Part shown: piece after piece, positions 8,601 to 15,247 of the stretch | Layout of the letters: each line of letters opens with the position of its first letter | How positions within the stretch are numbered: the first letter of the stretch is position 1 | From: Arthrobacter livingstonensis | GTDB lineage: Bacteria; Actinomycetota; Actinomycetes; Actinomycetales; Micrococcaceae | Reading direction: 5' to 3' | Assembly (NCBI RefSeq): GCF_003219815.1 | Contig: NZ_QJVD01000033.1 | Coordinates: 1-32,180, forward strand | Length of the DNA stretch: 32,180 nucleotides | The notes under the pieces: model-generated | What the model was told of the DNA's origin: nothing | The model's database searches: none | What the model saw: only the letters and a program-made list of their open reading frames with translations | Translations under genes and position numbers: made by a program

Positions 8601-8861
8601 ATCCACCTCGACCGCTGGTGGAACCCGGCCGTCGAAAACCAAGCCACCGACCGGGCCTTCAGGATCGGGCAGAAACGGCGTGTGCAGGTGCGGAAGTTCA
8701 TCTGCCGCGGCACGCTGGAGGAGCGCATCGACAACATGATCGAGGAGAAGGCATCGCTGGCAAACATGGTGGTCGGCGACGGCGAGGGCTGGCTCACCGA
8801 GCTGTCCACCCAGAGCCTGCGCGAACTGTTCGCCCTGTCAAAGGAGGCCGTCAGTGAGTAG
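5673..8861 (+). CDS. SNF2-family DEAD/DEAH-box helicase
   Basis: A protein of about 1,062 residues. The N-terminal half (about residues 1-560) is the bacterial SNF2-associated region, beginning LVLHSFWSLDRGPGMWAEDS. The motor follows: ADDMGLGKT (motif I, near residue 612), LDEAQAVKN (motif II, DEAQ form, near 714), LTGTPVENRLGEM (motif III), then FTQYTEF, LSLKAGGTGLNLT and DRWWNPAVENQATDRAFRIGQ (motifs IV-VI). This is an ATP-driven double-stranded-DNA translocase rather than a strand-separating helicase. I prefer the TTG at 5673 because GAGAAAGG stands 8 nt before it; the frame is also open from a GTG at 5640. A SWIM zinc-finger gene overlaps its last 8 bp, and the two are very likely a functional pair. 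The actual cellular role is unknown. Confidence 0.9.
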   Translation: MLVLHSFWSLDRGPGMWAEDSDRTVKSGSQGLKAARSHPFAASADVVAKLQSGQLGEATLLLPSLKRSPLDSPEIVRITPRPPSSTGPSLLQWTVPVVWVDPSAFTAFGDERGGTALASVMFPERFQGDEPEPLGDVRIAASARFLAGVARFADELAERGRVLPGIAWTSGESDESEDDESDDDAVVAEARWRAVLRGPDALAFGDLIAGMPPAFRAEPGSEDAGELAATALDVLTDAAVRARLPRELPMLPPRRGRKPLQPRAAEAWLEALHTADARVRVPAPALAQLEQQLAPWDGYARESNAPARATFRLSEIPGTDQVGEDLLPDAPEDASPASAPLEVPAWRLEFLLQSSADPSLLVAAEQVWRDGGALARWLGRPQEVLLAELGRAVRVYPALEPGLRQSRPAGLDLGSNDAFAFLQDGAPALDEAGFGVLLPSWWDKRTKLALKLAASTPMEDGTGKAAAFGREQLCDFQWSLAVGDHSLTDAEIAALAEAKAPLVRLRGQWVTVNPEQLRRGIDFLQREDTGRGTVADVLRLAGAHPDELELPLEVVGVTADGWLGALLDGSADTRIQAVSLPESFRATLRPYQERGLAWLDFLATLGVGACLADDMGLGKTIQLLALEAVRREEHPDAGPTLLVCPMSLIGNWEAEAAKFAPGLRMRVHHGSDRLRGEDFGAGLVGIDMLVTTYTTLTRDLEQFEGVTWNRVVLDEAQAVKNRLSLAAKAVRRLTATHRIALTGTPVENRLGEMFSIMDFLNPGILGSAELFRTRYSIPIERHRDAAAAERVRAITRPYLLRRVKTDPAIIDDLPEKIEIKQYYTLTNEQASLYQSVVDDMMEKIEESDGIERRGNVLAAMAKLKQICNHPAQLLHDHSAVGQRSGKVIRLEEILEEIIAEGDKVLCFTQYTEFAEMLMPHLAARFDTDVAYLHGGTSRQNRTELVRRFQSDDGPPIFLLSLKAGGTGLNLTAANHVIHLDRWWNPAVENQATDRAFRIGQKRRVQVRKFICRGTLEERIDNMIEEKASLANMVVGDGEGWLTELSTQSLRELFALSKEAVSE

Positions 8862-9672
8862 GGGCCGCTACGAATCGCCGTTCTATCCGCCATCCACTCC
8901 CCGCAGCGTCGAAGGCGGTGTCAAGGCCCGAAGCGTGCGAGGCGCCATCGGCACGAGCTGGTGGTCGGGACGGTTCATCGAAGTGCTTGAAGGCCTTGGC
9001 GTCGGTGGGCGGCTGCAACGTGGCCGCAATTACGCCCGGCGCGGTCAGGTGATCTCGCTTGAGATCGACGCCGGCACGGTCGTCGCAAGCGTCCAGGGAT
9101 CACGGGCGAAGCCCTACCGCGTGCGGATCGGCATCACAGCGTTCGGGAAGGCGGAGTGGGCTGCCGTGGAGGAGGCCCTCGCCGGCAACGCCTGGTATGT
9201 GGCGACCCTGCTGGCGGGAGAAATGCCCGCAGACATCGAAGACGTCTTCACCGCCGTCGGTCTGTCACTGTTCCCCCGCAATGCGGGCGAGCTGAGCCTT
9301 GACTGCTCCTGCCCCGACTGGGAAGTGCCGTGCAAACACCTGGCGGCGGTGTTCTACCTGCTGGCCGAGCAGTTCGACGACGACCCCTTCCAGATTCTGG
9401 CCTGGCGTGGACGCGAACGCGAGGACCTGCTGGGACGGATGCACGCGGCAGACGCCGTTGTCGGGAACGGGAACCGCACGGGCGCCCCGTTCACGGAAGT
9501 GCTGGATACCTTTTTTGTCTCGCCTGTGCCGGTACCCGTGCGACGCAGCATTGCCGCCGGGGGACTGCTGGTGGACCAGGCCCCGCCGGTGGATGTCACG
9601 GTCCGCTCGCGTCCGCTGGCCGAAGTTTTGCGGCCGGTGTATGAAGCGATCCGGGCATCCGCTGGGTGCTGA
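8854..9672 (+). CDS. SWIM zinc-finger protein
   Basis: A 272-residue protein with the SWIM motif C-x-C-x6-C-x-H: Cys151, Cys153, Cys160 and His162 in LDCSCPDWEVPCKHLAAVFY. The N-terminus, SRGRYESPFYPPSTPR, followed by TSWWSGRFIEVLE and GRNYARRGQV, is typical of the actinobacterial proteins encoded beside SNF2 ATPases. SWIM domains are thought to bind DNA or proteins. The GTG start overlaps the helicase stop by 8 bp and is preceded by AAGGAGG inside the helicase gene, so the two products are probably made together. The protein probably guides or regulates the translocase; this is inference from the conserved pairing. Confidence 0.88.
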   Translation: MSRGRYESPFYPPSTPRSVEGGVKARSVRGAIGTSWWSGRFIEVLEGLGVGGRLQRGRNYARRGQVISLEIDAGTVVASVQGSRAKPYRVRIGITAFGKAEWAAVEEALAGNAWYVATLLAGEMPADIEDVFTAVGLSLFPRNAGELSLDCSCPDWEVPCKHLAAVFYLLAEQFDDDPFQILAWRGREREDLLGRMHAADAVVGNGNRTGAPFTEVLDTFFVSPVPVPVRRSIAAGGLLVDQAPPVDVTVRSRPLAEVLRPVYEAIRASAGC

Positions 9673-9723
9673 CGATCGCGACGGCGGCAAGCCCGCGCGA
9701 ATGGAATTCCCAGTTTCGGTTTG

Positions 9724-9729
9724 TATAAT
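9724..9729 (+). promoter_or_regulatory. Candidate -10 box of the csbD-type gene
   Basis: A perfect TATAAT stands 40 bp before the ATG at 9769. No convincing -35 hexamer lies 16-18 bp upstream. AAGGAGGA at 9757-9764 is a strong ribosome site in the resulting leader. Confidence 0.5.
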
Positions 9730-9768
9730 GGAAGGCGTAACTGTTGGATTCATATTAAGGAGGACCTC

Positions 9769-9954
9769 ATGGGTCTCGGAGATAAGATCAGCAACAAAGC
9801 CCAGGAAGCTGCCGGCAAGGCGAAGGAAACCCTGGGGGACGCAACCAACAACGAAAAGCTTCAGGCGGAAGGTGCCGGCGACCAGGCCGCCGCAAAGGCG
9901 AAGCAGGCCGGCGAGCACGTCAAGGACGCCGCCAAGGACGTTTTCGGCAAGTAG
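9769..9954 (+). CDS. CsbD-family stress protein
   Basis: A 61-residue, highly charged and Ala/Lys/Gly-rich protein beginning MGLGDKISNKAQEAAGKAKE and ending with AKDVFGK. The repeated amphipathic pattern is that of CsbD-like proteins, which accumulate under general stress in many bacteria and whose mechanism is not established. It has an excellent AAGGAGGA ribosome site, a TATAAT box upstream and a perfect intrinsic terminator downstream, so it is a single-gene unit built for high expression. Confidence 0.88.
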   Translation: MGLGDKISNKAQEAAGKAKETLGDATNNEKLQAEGAGDQAAAKAKQAGEHVKDAAKDVFGK

Positions 9955-9985
9955 CCTTTGTATCCCGCATTGACACGGGAACAGT

Positions 9986-10034
9986 GAAGCCCCGTTCCCC
10001 CACCGTTGGTAGGGGAACGGGGCTTCTTCCTTTT
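9986..10034 (+). terminator. Intrinsic terminator after the csbD-type gene
   Basis: GAAGCCCCGTTCCCC at 9986-10000 pairs perfectly over 15 bp with GGGGAACGGGGCTTC at 10012-10026 across an 11-nt loop, followed by TTCCTTTT. It lies 32 bp past the stop codon. Confidence 0.9.
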
Positions 10035-10117
10035 GGACGCCGTCATCGAGCCGCCGCATTGGAGCCAGGCCGGCCCGCCATGGCCCCGGTGCCTCAACAC
10101 TTCGCCCTTTGGTGCAG

Positions 10118-11287
10118 CTAGCGGAAGGCTGGAATACCGGTGATGTGGCTGCCCAGGATGAGGGTGTGGACTTCGTCGGTGCCCTCGTAGGTGCGCACGG
10201 ACTCAAGGTTGTTGGCGTGGCGCAGCGGAGAATAGTCCAGGGTGATGCCGTTGCCGCCCAGGATTGCCCGGGCGTCCCGGCAGATCTTGATCGCCTCCCT
10301 GCAGTTGTTCAGCTTGCCCACGGAGATCTGCACCGGCTCAAGCGTGCCGGCGTCCTTCATTCGACCGGTGTGGATCGCCAGCAGTGTGCCCTTTTGGATC
10401 TCCAGGAGCATGTTCACGAGCTTCTGCTGGGTTATTTGGTACGCGGCCAGGGGCTTGTCGAACTGCAGCCGTTCCAGCGAATATGCCAAGGCGGCCTCAT
10501 AGCTGTCCCGGGCGGCGCCCATGGCACCCCAGATGATCCCGTACCGGGCCTCGTTCAGGCAGGAGAACGGTCCGCGCAGGCCCTTCGCCCCGGGCAGGAG
10601 GGCGTCTGCGGGCAGCCGCACGCCGTCGAGGTTTATCTCGCACTGGATGGAGGCCCGCATCGAGAGTTTCGGTTCGATGGGCGTGGCCGTAAAACCTGGG
10701 GTGTCGGTGGGCACCAGGAAGCCGCGCACGCCGTCGTCGGCCCTGGCCCAGATGACCGCAACGTGGGCGATGGAGGCGAGCCCGATCCAGCGCTTGGCGC
10801 CGGTGAGCACCCAGCCGTCGCCGTCGCGGCGGGCCACCGTCGCCATGTTGGAGGGGTCGGAACCGGCGGTGGGTTCGGTCAGGCCGAAGCAACCGATAAT
10901 TTCCCCTTTGGCCATGCCGGGCAGGTACCGGTTCTTCTGCTCCTCCGAGCCCCACTTGTGGATGGCGCTCATGGACAGGGAGCCCTGCACGCTGACGAAG
11001 GTCCGAAGCCCGGAGTCGCCGGCTTCCAGCTCCATGGCGGCGATGCCGTATTCGACGGCGGAGCGTCCGGGGCAGCCGTAGCCGTCCAGGTGCATGCCCA
11101 GCAGACCGAGCGCACCCATCTCCCGCACCAGCTCCACGGGGAAATGCGCCTTCTCATACCACTGCGCGATATTGGGCCTGATCCGCCCGTCCACGAAGGC
11201 GCGGACGGTGCCCCGCAACTCCAGTTCGCCGGGGCTCAGGAGGCCGTCGAGGTTGAGGACGTCGGACACATTGGCGGTGGCGTTCAT
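10118..11287 (-). CDS. Acyl-CoA dehydrogenase, glutaryl-CoA dehydrogenase type
   Basis: A 389-residue flavoenzyme of usual family length. It contains CFGLTEPTAGSDPSNMATVA (FAD/substrate signature), LTGAKRWIGLASIAHVAVIWA, RYGIIWGAMGAARDSYEAAL, ARAILGGNGI and TYEGTDEVHTLILGSHITG, whose Glu is the likely catalytic base. The SDPSNM and YEGTDEVHTLILG patterns resemble glutaryl-CoA dehydrogenases, which oxidise and decarboxylate glutaryl-CoA to crotonyl-CoA in lysine and aromatic degradation. Substrate specificity is not proven by sequence. The usual CoA-transferase or regulator partners are not adjacent, so it stands alone. The coding strand is opposite to both neighbours. Confidence 0.83.
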   Translation of the reverse strand: MNATANVSDVLNLDGLLSPGELELRGTVRAFVDGRIRPNIAQWYEKAHFPVELVREMGALGLLGMHLDGYGCPGRSAVEYGIAAMELEAGDSGLRTFVSVQGSLSMSAIHKWGSEEQKNRYLPGMAKGEIIGCFGLTEPTAGSDPSNMATVARRDGDGWVLTGAKRWIGLASIAHVAVIWARADDGVRGFLVPTDTPGFTATPIEPKLSMRASIQCEINLDGVRLPADALLPGAKGLRGPFSCLNEARYGIIWGAMGAARDSYEAALAYSLERLQFDKPLAAYQITQQKLVNMLLEIQKGTLLAIHTGRMKDAGTLEPVQISVGKLNNCREAIKICRDARAILGGNGITLDYSPLRHANNLESVRTYEGTDEVHTLILGSHITGIPAFR

Positions 11288-11486
11288 GGCTGGGCTCCAG
11301 TCGTGGCAGTGGGTGTGGTGTCCTCGGTGCCGGTCGCGGCTCTGCCCGAGGTCCCATTGGGTGGAGCCCCCTGGGGAGCGGGCTCCTGCTAGGAGACTAC
11401 CGCGGCGGGCCCCAGCTGCCGCGGGTTTTGCCCCAATCCGCCCGCAGCCCTATCCCGCGGGCCCGGCCTGCATTACCGTGAACCCC

Positions 11487-11864
11487 ATGGATTGGAAACT
11501 TGAACTTGTATTTGTCCCCGTCTCCGATGTGGACCGGGCCAAGGATTTCTATGTCAACAAGGTGGGCTTCAACGCCGACTTTGACGAACGGCCCGGCGGC
11601 GGCATCCGCTTCGTCCAGCTGACCCCGCCCGGATCGGCATGTTCCATTTGCATTGGCGAGGGCCTCACGGACGCCCCTCCCGGCACGGCGCCCAACATGC
11701 AAATCGTGGTCAGCGACATTGAGGCGGCCCACGCCCAGCTCAAGGGCAACGGCGTGGACGTCAGCGACATCGACGTCCAGGCGTGGGGCCACTTTGTGAA
11801 CTTCGCCGACCCCGACGGGAATAAGTGGGCCCTGCAGTACATCCCGAACCGCCCCAACGCCTGA
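11487..11864 (+). CDS. VOC-family (glyoxalase-fold) protein
   Basis: A 125-residue protein of the vicinal-oxygen-chelate superfamily. It starts MDWKLELVFVPVSDVDRAKD, with FYVNKVGFNADFDE after it. The second half-repeat carries MQIVVSDIEAAHAQLKGNGV and ends GHFVNFADPDGNKWALQYIP. The paired beta-alpha-beta-beta-beta pattern and the DPDGNKW motif define the fold. Such proteins are metal-dependent lyases, isomerases or dioxygenases, or antibiotic-binding proteins; the substrate cannot be assigned. It appears monocistronic and is convergent with a small minus-strand gene. Confidence 0.85.
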   Translation: MDWKLELVFVPVSDVDRAKDFYVNKVGFNADFDERPGGGIRFVQLTPPGSACSICIGEGLTDAPPGTAPNMQIVVSDIEAAHAQLKGNGVDVSDIDVQAWGHFVNFADPDGNKWALQYIPNRPNA

Positions 11865-11962
11865 CCCGATCCGGGACCCGGCGCCGGAGCCATGCCATGG
11901 TTTTTTAGACGCAGGGCGCCCTGTAGCTTGCGTGGTGGCCAGATCCTTGACGGTGCTTCCCA

Positions 11963-12151
11963 CTACATCGGGGTATTTCCTTTCCGAGCCTCTTCGTCCG
12001 TGGTGGGGCCGTCCTGGGGCGCCGGCGCGGCGCCCTCGTCGTCAGGGGCGGGAATCTCAGTGTCCGGGGCGCCGTTACCTTTCGACGGGGTCGGGCCGTC
12101 GTCCACGTCGAAGGGCCAGAAGTGTTTGGGCAGGTAGCCCTTGCGTGCCAT
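11963..12151 (-). CDS. Small acidic hypothetical protein, 62 residues
   Basis: The N-terminus MARKGYLPKHFWPFDVDD is followed by a Pro/Asp/Glu/Ala-rich, probably disordered tail with many PAPDDEG-like steps. I do not recognise a family. The ATG at 12151 is preferred because GAGGA stands about 9 nt upstream, whereas the alternative ATG at 12157 would leave only about 3 nt. Third codon positions are mostly G/C, consistent with a real gene. The short aromatic N-terminal segment could be a docking motif; this is a guess. Confidence 0.6.
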   Translation of the reverse strand: MARKGYLPKHFWPFDVDDGPTPSKGNGAPDTEIPAPDDEGAAPAPQDGPTTDEEARKGNTPM

Positions 12152-12531
12152 GATCATGAATCCTCACTGACAGCCGGTGCCATCGGGTCTGCGGCCGGCC
12201 CTTGAATGGGAACAGTGCCGCCTCTTTATGGAGATTCGTAACCGGTGCGCTGTTTGGATGGGAACGACAGCCGGGGATCATTTGCCGCCGCGGGGCGCCG
12301 CAGGCCTTTCGCGAATTTCTGCCTTGTAACAGCTATCGTCCCGCTGGCAGCCTCACGCGGCCCAGCCGTGAGCGCACCCGCACCAGCGCTTGGGACGCAC
12401 GTGCCGCCGTCGTGCTTGGTCAAGGAACGTCGGCCGCACCCGGCGTGGGTGCCCGGCCGCGCGTGGACGGTAAAGTGGAGCCGGGTGTTAATTTCAGGGC
12501 CCGTCATCTTTTCGTAAGGACCACCACACCC
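12152..12531. other. Intergenic region ahead of the ABC-F gene
   Basis: About 380 bp between divergent starts with no convincing gene. A hairpin is visible at 12431-12459: CGGCCG-CACCC and GGGTG-CC-CGGCCG pair with a 2-nt bulge. TAAAGT at 12471-12476 could be a -10 box for the ABC-F gene. The ribosome site TAAGGA lies at about 12515-12520. Confidence 0.4.
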
Positions 12532-14118
12532 ATGAGCTTGATCCGCCTCAATGACGTCAACGTCCGCTTCGACCAGGTGCAGGTGTTGCGCGAGGCCTTT
12601 TTCAAGCTCGACGCCGGCGACCGGGTGGGGCTCATCGGCCGCAACGGCTCGGGCAAGTCCACCCTGTTGAAGCTGGTGTTGGACCAGGTGGAACCGGACT
12701 CCGGCACCGTCGCCGTGGAGCTGGGCACCAAGATCGGCTACTTCTCGCAGTTTTCCGAGCTCAATGGCGCATCCACCATTCTCGAGGTGCTCCAGGACGT
12801 GTTTGGGCACGTCCTGGAGATCGAGGCCGAGCTGGCCGGGATCGACGCCGCGCTCGCCGCGGATCCTGGCGCGCAGGAACTGGACAGGCTGATCCACCGG
12901 CAGTCGGAGCTTTTTGCCGACATGGACAGGGTGGACGGCTGGGACTACCAGCGCAGCATCGACAAGGTGCTGACCACGCTGGGCTTCAACCGGGAACACC
13001 GCACGTGCCCCATCGACGACCTCTCCGGCGGCTGGCGGAACCGTGCCGCGCTTGCCAAGATCCTGCTCGAGGCCCCGGACGTGCTCCTGTTGGATGAGCC
13101 CACCAACTATCTTGACGTGGCCGGCGTCGAATGGCTCGAGGGCTGGTTCAAGAACTTCCAGGGCGCGGCGATCATTGTCTCCCACGACAGGAGGTTCCTG
13201 GACTCCGTGGTTACGCGCATCATTGAGGTGGAAAACTTCCACCTGCACGAATACCCCGGCAGCTTTGCCGACTATGTGATGGCCAAACAGTTCCGGCTCA
13301 AGTCGCTTGAAAGCCAGTTTGCGCACGAATCCGAGCTGCTGGCGTTTGAGGCGGAGGGCATCTCCGACCGCCGTGAGGCCGCCAAGTCCGCCAGCCGCGG
13401 ACTGGATTCCAAGCTGTCCAAGATCAAGAAGTCGCGCGCTCCGCGGCCCGTGGACAAGATCATCACGGAGATTTACGGCGGTCTGCATGTCAAGGACGTG
13501 CTGTGCCGGGTGGAATCCCTCACCAAGTCCTACGGCGAACGCACGCTGTTCAGCGACCTCAGCTTTGAGATCCGCCGCGGCAACCGCATTGTGGTTCTCG
13601 GTGCCAACGGTTCCGGCAAGTCCACGCTGCTGCGGGCGATGACGGGGGAGGAGCCGGCGGATTCCGGCTACGTCACCTGGGCCAAGGGCGGCGGGCTGGT
13701 CTCCTACAACCAGGTCCTGGACGGGCTCGACGACGACGACACCGTCACGCACGCGGTCAACGCCATGCCGGACAGCCTGGCCCTGACGGCCACGAAGAAG
13801 TCCGTCAACAGGTTCCTGGCCATGTTCCAGTTCTCCGAGGCGGAGCTAAAGCAGCGGATCGGCAACCTTTCCGGTGGTCAGAAGGCACGGGTGGCCATGG
13901 CCCAGTGCCTGCTCTCCGGCGCCTCCGTACTGGTCCTCGATGAGCCGACCAACCACCTGGACATGTCCAGCACACAGGTCATGGAGCGGGCGCTGCTGCA
14001 CTTCCCGGGCGCCGTGCTGGTGGTCAGCCACGACCGCTTCTTCACTGACAAGATCGCCAACCGGCGGCTCGTGTTCAACGCGGACAAGCCCGGGCACATA
14101 GAGGTGCATGCCGGCTGA
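12532..14118 (+). CDS. ABC-F family ATPase
   Basis: A 528-residue protein with two ATP-binding cassettes and no membrane segments, the ABC-F arrangement. Cassette 1 has GRNGSGKST at 36-44, LSGGW at 164-168 and LLLDEPTNYLD at 185-195. The inter-domain linker (about 245-310) is charged and helical, with KQFRLKSLESQFAHE and SRGLDSKLSKIKKSRAPRP. Cassette 2 has GANGSGKST at 357-365, LSGGQ and VLVLDEPTNHLD. ABC-F proteins act on the ribosome, as translation factors or as antibiotic-protection factors. Which applies here is not decidable. The first signature is LSGGW rather than LSGGQ. The gene ends 12 bp from the end of the convergent DNA glycosylase gene. Confidence 0.92.
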   Translation: MSLIRLNDVNVRFDQVQVLREAFFKLDAGDRVGLIGRNGSGKSTLLKLVLDQVEPDSGTVAVELGTKIGYFSQFSELNGASTILEVLQDVFGHVLEIEAELAGIDAALAADPGAQELDRLIHRQSELFADMDRVDGWDYQRSIDKVLTTLGFNREHRTCPIDDLSGGWRNRAALAKILLEAPDVLLLDEPTNYLDVAGVEWLEGWFKNFQGAAIIVSHDRRFLDSVVTRIIEVENFHLHEYPGSFADYVMAKQFRLKSLESQFAHESELLAFEAEGISDRREAAKSASRGLDSKLSKIKKSRAPRPVDKIITEIYGGLHVKDVLCRVESLTKSYGERTLFSDLSFEIRRGNRIVVLGANGSGKSTLLRAMTGEEPADSGYVTWAKGGGLVSYNQVLDGLDDDDTVTHAVNAMPDSLALTATKKSVNRFLAMFQFSEAELKQRIGNLSGGQKARVAMAQCLLSGASVLVLDEPTNHLDMSSTQVMERALLHFPGAVLVVSHDRFFTDKIANRRLVFNADKPGHIEVHAG

Positions 14119-14130
14119 GGGGCGCGGGGA

Positions 14131-14991
14131 CTACTTCAGCAGTCGTGACAGTGTCCGGTCTGCCAGTGGGATCCCGTTGGTCTGGCACGCGGGGCAGTAC
14201 TGGAGGCTTGAGTCGGCAAAGCTGACCTCGCGGATGACGTCTCCGCAGACTGGACAGGGCTCGCCGGCCCGGCCATGCACCCGCAGGTGGGATTTTTTCT
14301 CACCCTTGAGCTCCGACGCAGGGAGGCCTTCAGTCCGGGCGACGGCTTCTGCCAGGGTGTCCCGCACCGCCGTGAACAGGCGGCTGCCGTCCGCGGCGCC
14401 CATTGCCGCAGGCTTGAAAGGCGACATCTTGGCGGCATGGAGGATTTCGTCCGAATAGGCGTTGCCAATGCCGGCAATGATGGACTGCTGGCGCAGGACA
14501 CCCTTGATCTGAGCCCGTCCTGCCGTCCGGAGGATCTCAAGAAACAGGTCCTCGGTGAAGTCCTTGCCCAGCGGATCCGGACCCAGCAGTGCTATGGCAG
14601 GCACCTTGTCAGGCTCCGTGACGACATGGATGGACAGGCTCTTTCTTGTGCCTGCCTCCGTGATGTCCAGGCACGATCCGTCGCTGAACATCAGCCGGGC
14701 GGCGAGTGGCCCATTGCCGCGGCGGCCGGACATTGCCGGTGTGCTCTCACGCCAGCGGATCCACCCGGCCCGTGCCAGGTGGATGACCAAGTGGACGTCG
14801 CCGATGCTGAGGTCGAGGAACTTCCCGTGACGGGTCACCGAGCGGACCGTTTGGCCCGCCAGCGCAGAAACGGGCGGATCATACGTTTTCAACGCCGCAA
14901 TGGCCTGGATGTCCAGGCGCACTACCGTGTTGCCGTGGATTCGGGCGTCGAGATCCGCGACGAGGGCATGTATTTCCGGGAGCTCTGGCAC
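14131..14991 (-). CDS. Fpg/Nei-family DNA glycosylase
   Basis: A 286-residue base-excision-repair enzyme. After the initiator it starts PELPEIHALVADLDARI: the N-terminal Pro is the Schiff-base nucleophile and the next Glu is catalytic. Lys57 in RHGKFLDL is the conserved beta-hairpin lysine. The helix-two-turn-helix covers IIAGIGNAYSDEILHAAKMSP at about 171-191. A C-terminal zinc ribbon has Cys246, Cys249, Cys266 and Cys269. The family excises oxidised bases and nicks the abasic site. The HALVADLDARI N-terminus and AYSDEIL resemble the Nei/Fpg2-type paralogues of actinobacteria more than classical MutM. The start is a GTG. Confidence 0.9.
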   Translation of the reverse strand: MPELPEIHALVADLDARIHGNTVVRLDIQAIAALKTYDPPVSALAGQTVRSVTRHGKFLDLSIGDVHLVIHLARAGWIRWRESTPAMSGRRGNGPLAARLMFSDGSCLDITEAGTRKSLSIHVVTEPDKVPAIALLGPDPLGKDFTEDLFLEILRTAGRAQIKGVLRQQSIIAGIGNAYSDEILHAAKMSPFKPAAMGAADGSRLFTAVRDTLAEAVARTEGLPASELKGEKKSHLRVHGRAGEPCPVCGDVIREVSFADSSLQYCPACQTNGIPLADRTLSRLLK

Positions 14992-15036
14992 ATCTCAAGT
15001 GTCAACCCGGCAGGCCGATCCCGTCCAGATCATTGA

Positions 15037-15177
15037 GGGTGGGTCAAGGCAGGCAGACTCAAGTCCGGCTACACGAAGGTCACCGTGGGCGGCACACCTG
15101 TCACGGGCGTGCGGCTTGTTTTGGACCGCGGACCGGCCCCGGTGGTCAACGAGATCATCGTGGGCGCCGCCAAGTAG
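15037..15177 (+). pseudogene. Relic 3' end of an unidentified gene
   Basis: A frame open from 15037 to the TAG at 15175-15177 encodes KSGYTKVTVGGTPVTGVRLV and continues LDRGPAPVVNEIIVGAAK. It has no start codon or ribosome site. Of the last 38 codons, 33 end in G or C, matching real genes in this window, and the peptide has the alternating beta-strand pattern of a C-terminal beta-sandwich module of secreted or carbohydrate-active proteins. I read it as the surviving tail of a deleted gene. The family is not identified. Confidence 0.4.
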
Positions 15178-15195
15178 CAGCCGGCAGCGCAGGGC

Positions 15196-15247
15196 AAGGT
15201 GCCGCCATCGCCCGTGTTTTTCACACGGACGACGGCGGCACTTGCGT
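15196..15247. terminator. Large imperfect hairpin at the 3' end of the LssY_C gene
   Basis: GTGCCGCC near 15199 pairs with GGCGGCAC near 15235, and inside it CCGTGT pairs with ACACGG around a TTTTC loop. It overlaps the stop codon of the minus-strand gene at 15221. No T-run follows on either strand, so it is at best a weak or factor-assisted terminator shared by the relic on one side and the membrane-protein gene on the other. Confidence 0.45.

Noticed and set aside
5673-9672. SNF2/SWIM pair as an antiphage defence island
   Set aside because: No nuclease, methyltransferase, protease or mobile element lies nearby, and the pair looks like ordinary chromosomal content.
10109-11392. Plus-strand open frame of 427 codons opposite the acyl-CoA dehydrogenase gene
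   Set aside because: The minus strand encodes a complete 389-residue dehydrogenase; the plus frame is Gly/Gln/His-rich shadow sequence.
11895-11923. Terminator after the VOC gene (CCATGG followed by T6, then palindrome CAGGGCGCCCTG)
   Set aside because: The stem before the T-run is at most 5 bp with a wobble, and the strong palindrome lies after the T-run on the plus strand, so the order is wrong for an intrinsic terminator.
12226-13752. Minus-strand open frame of 508 codons opposite the ABC-F gene
   Set aside because: Shadow of the ABC-F coding strand, which has both complete ATPase cassettes.
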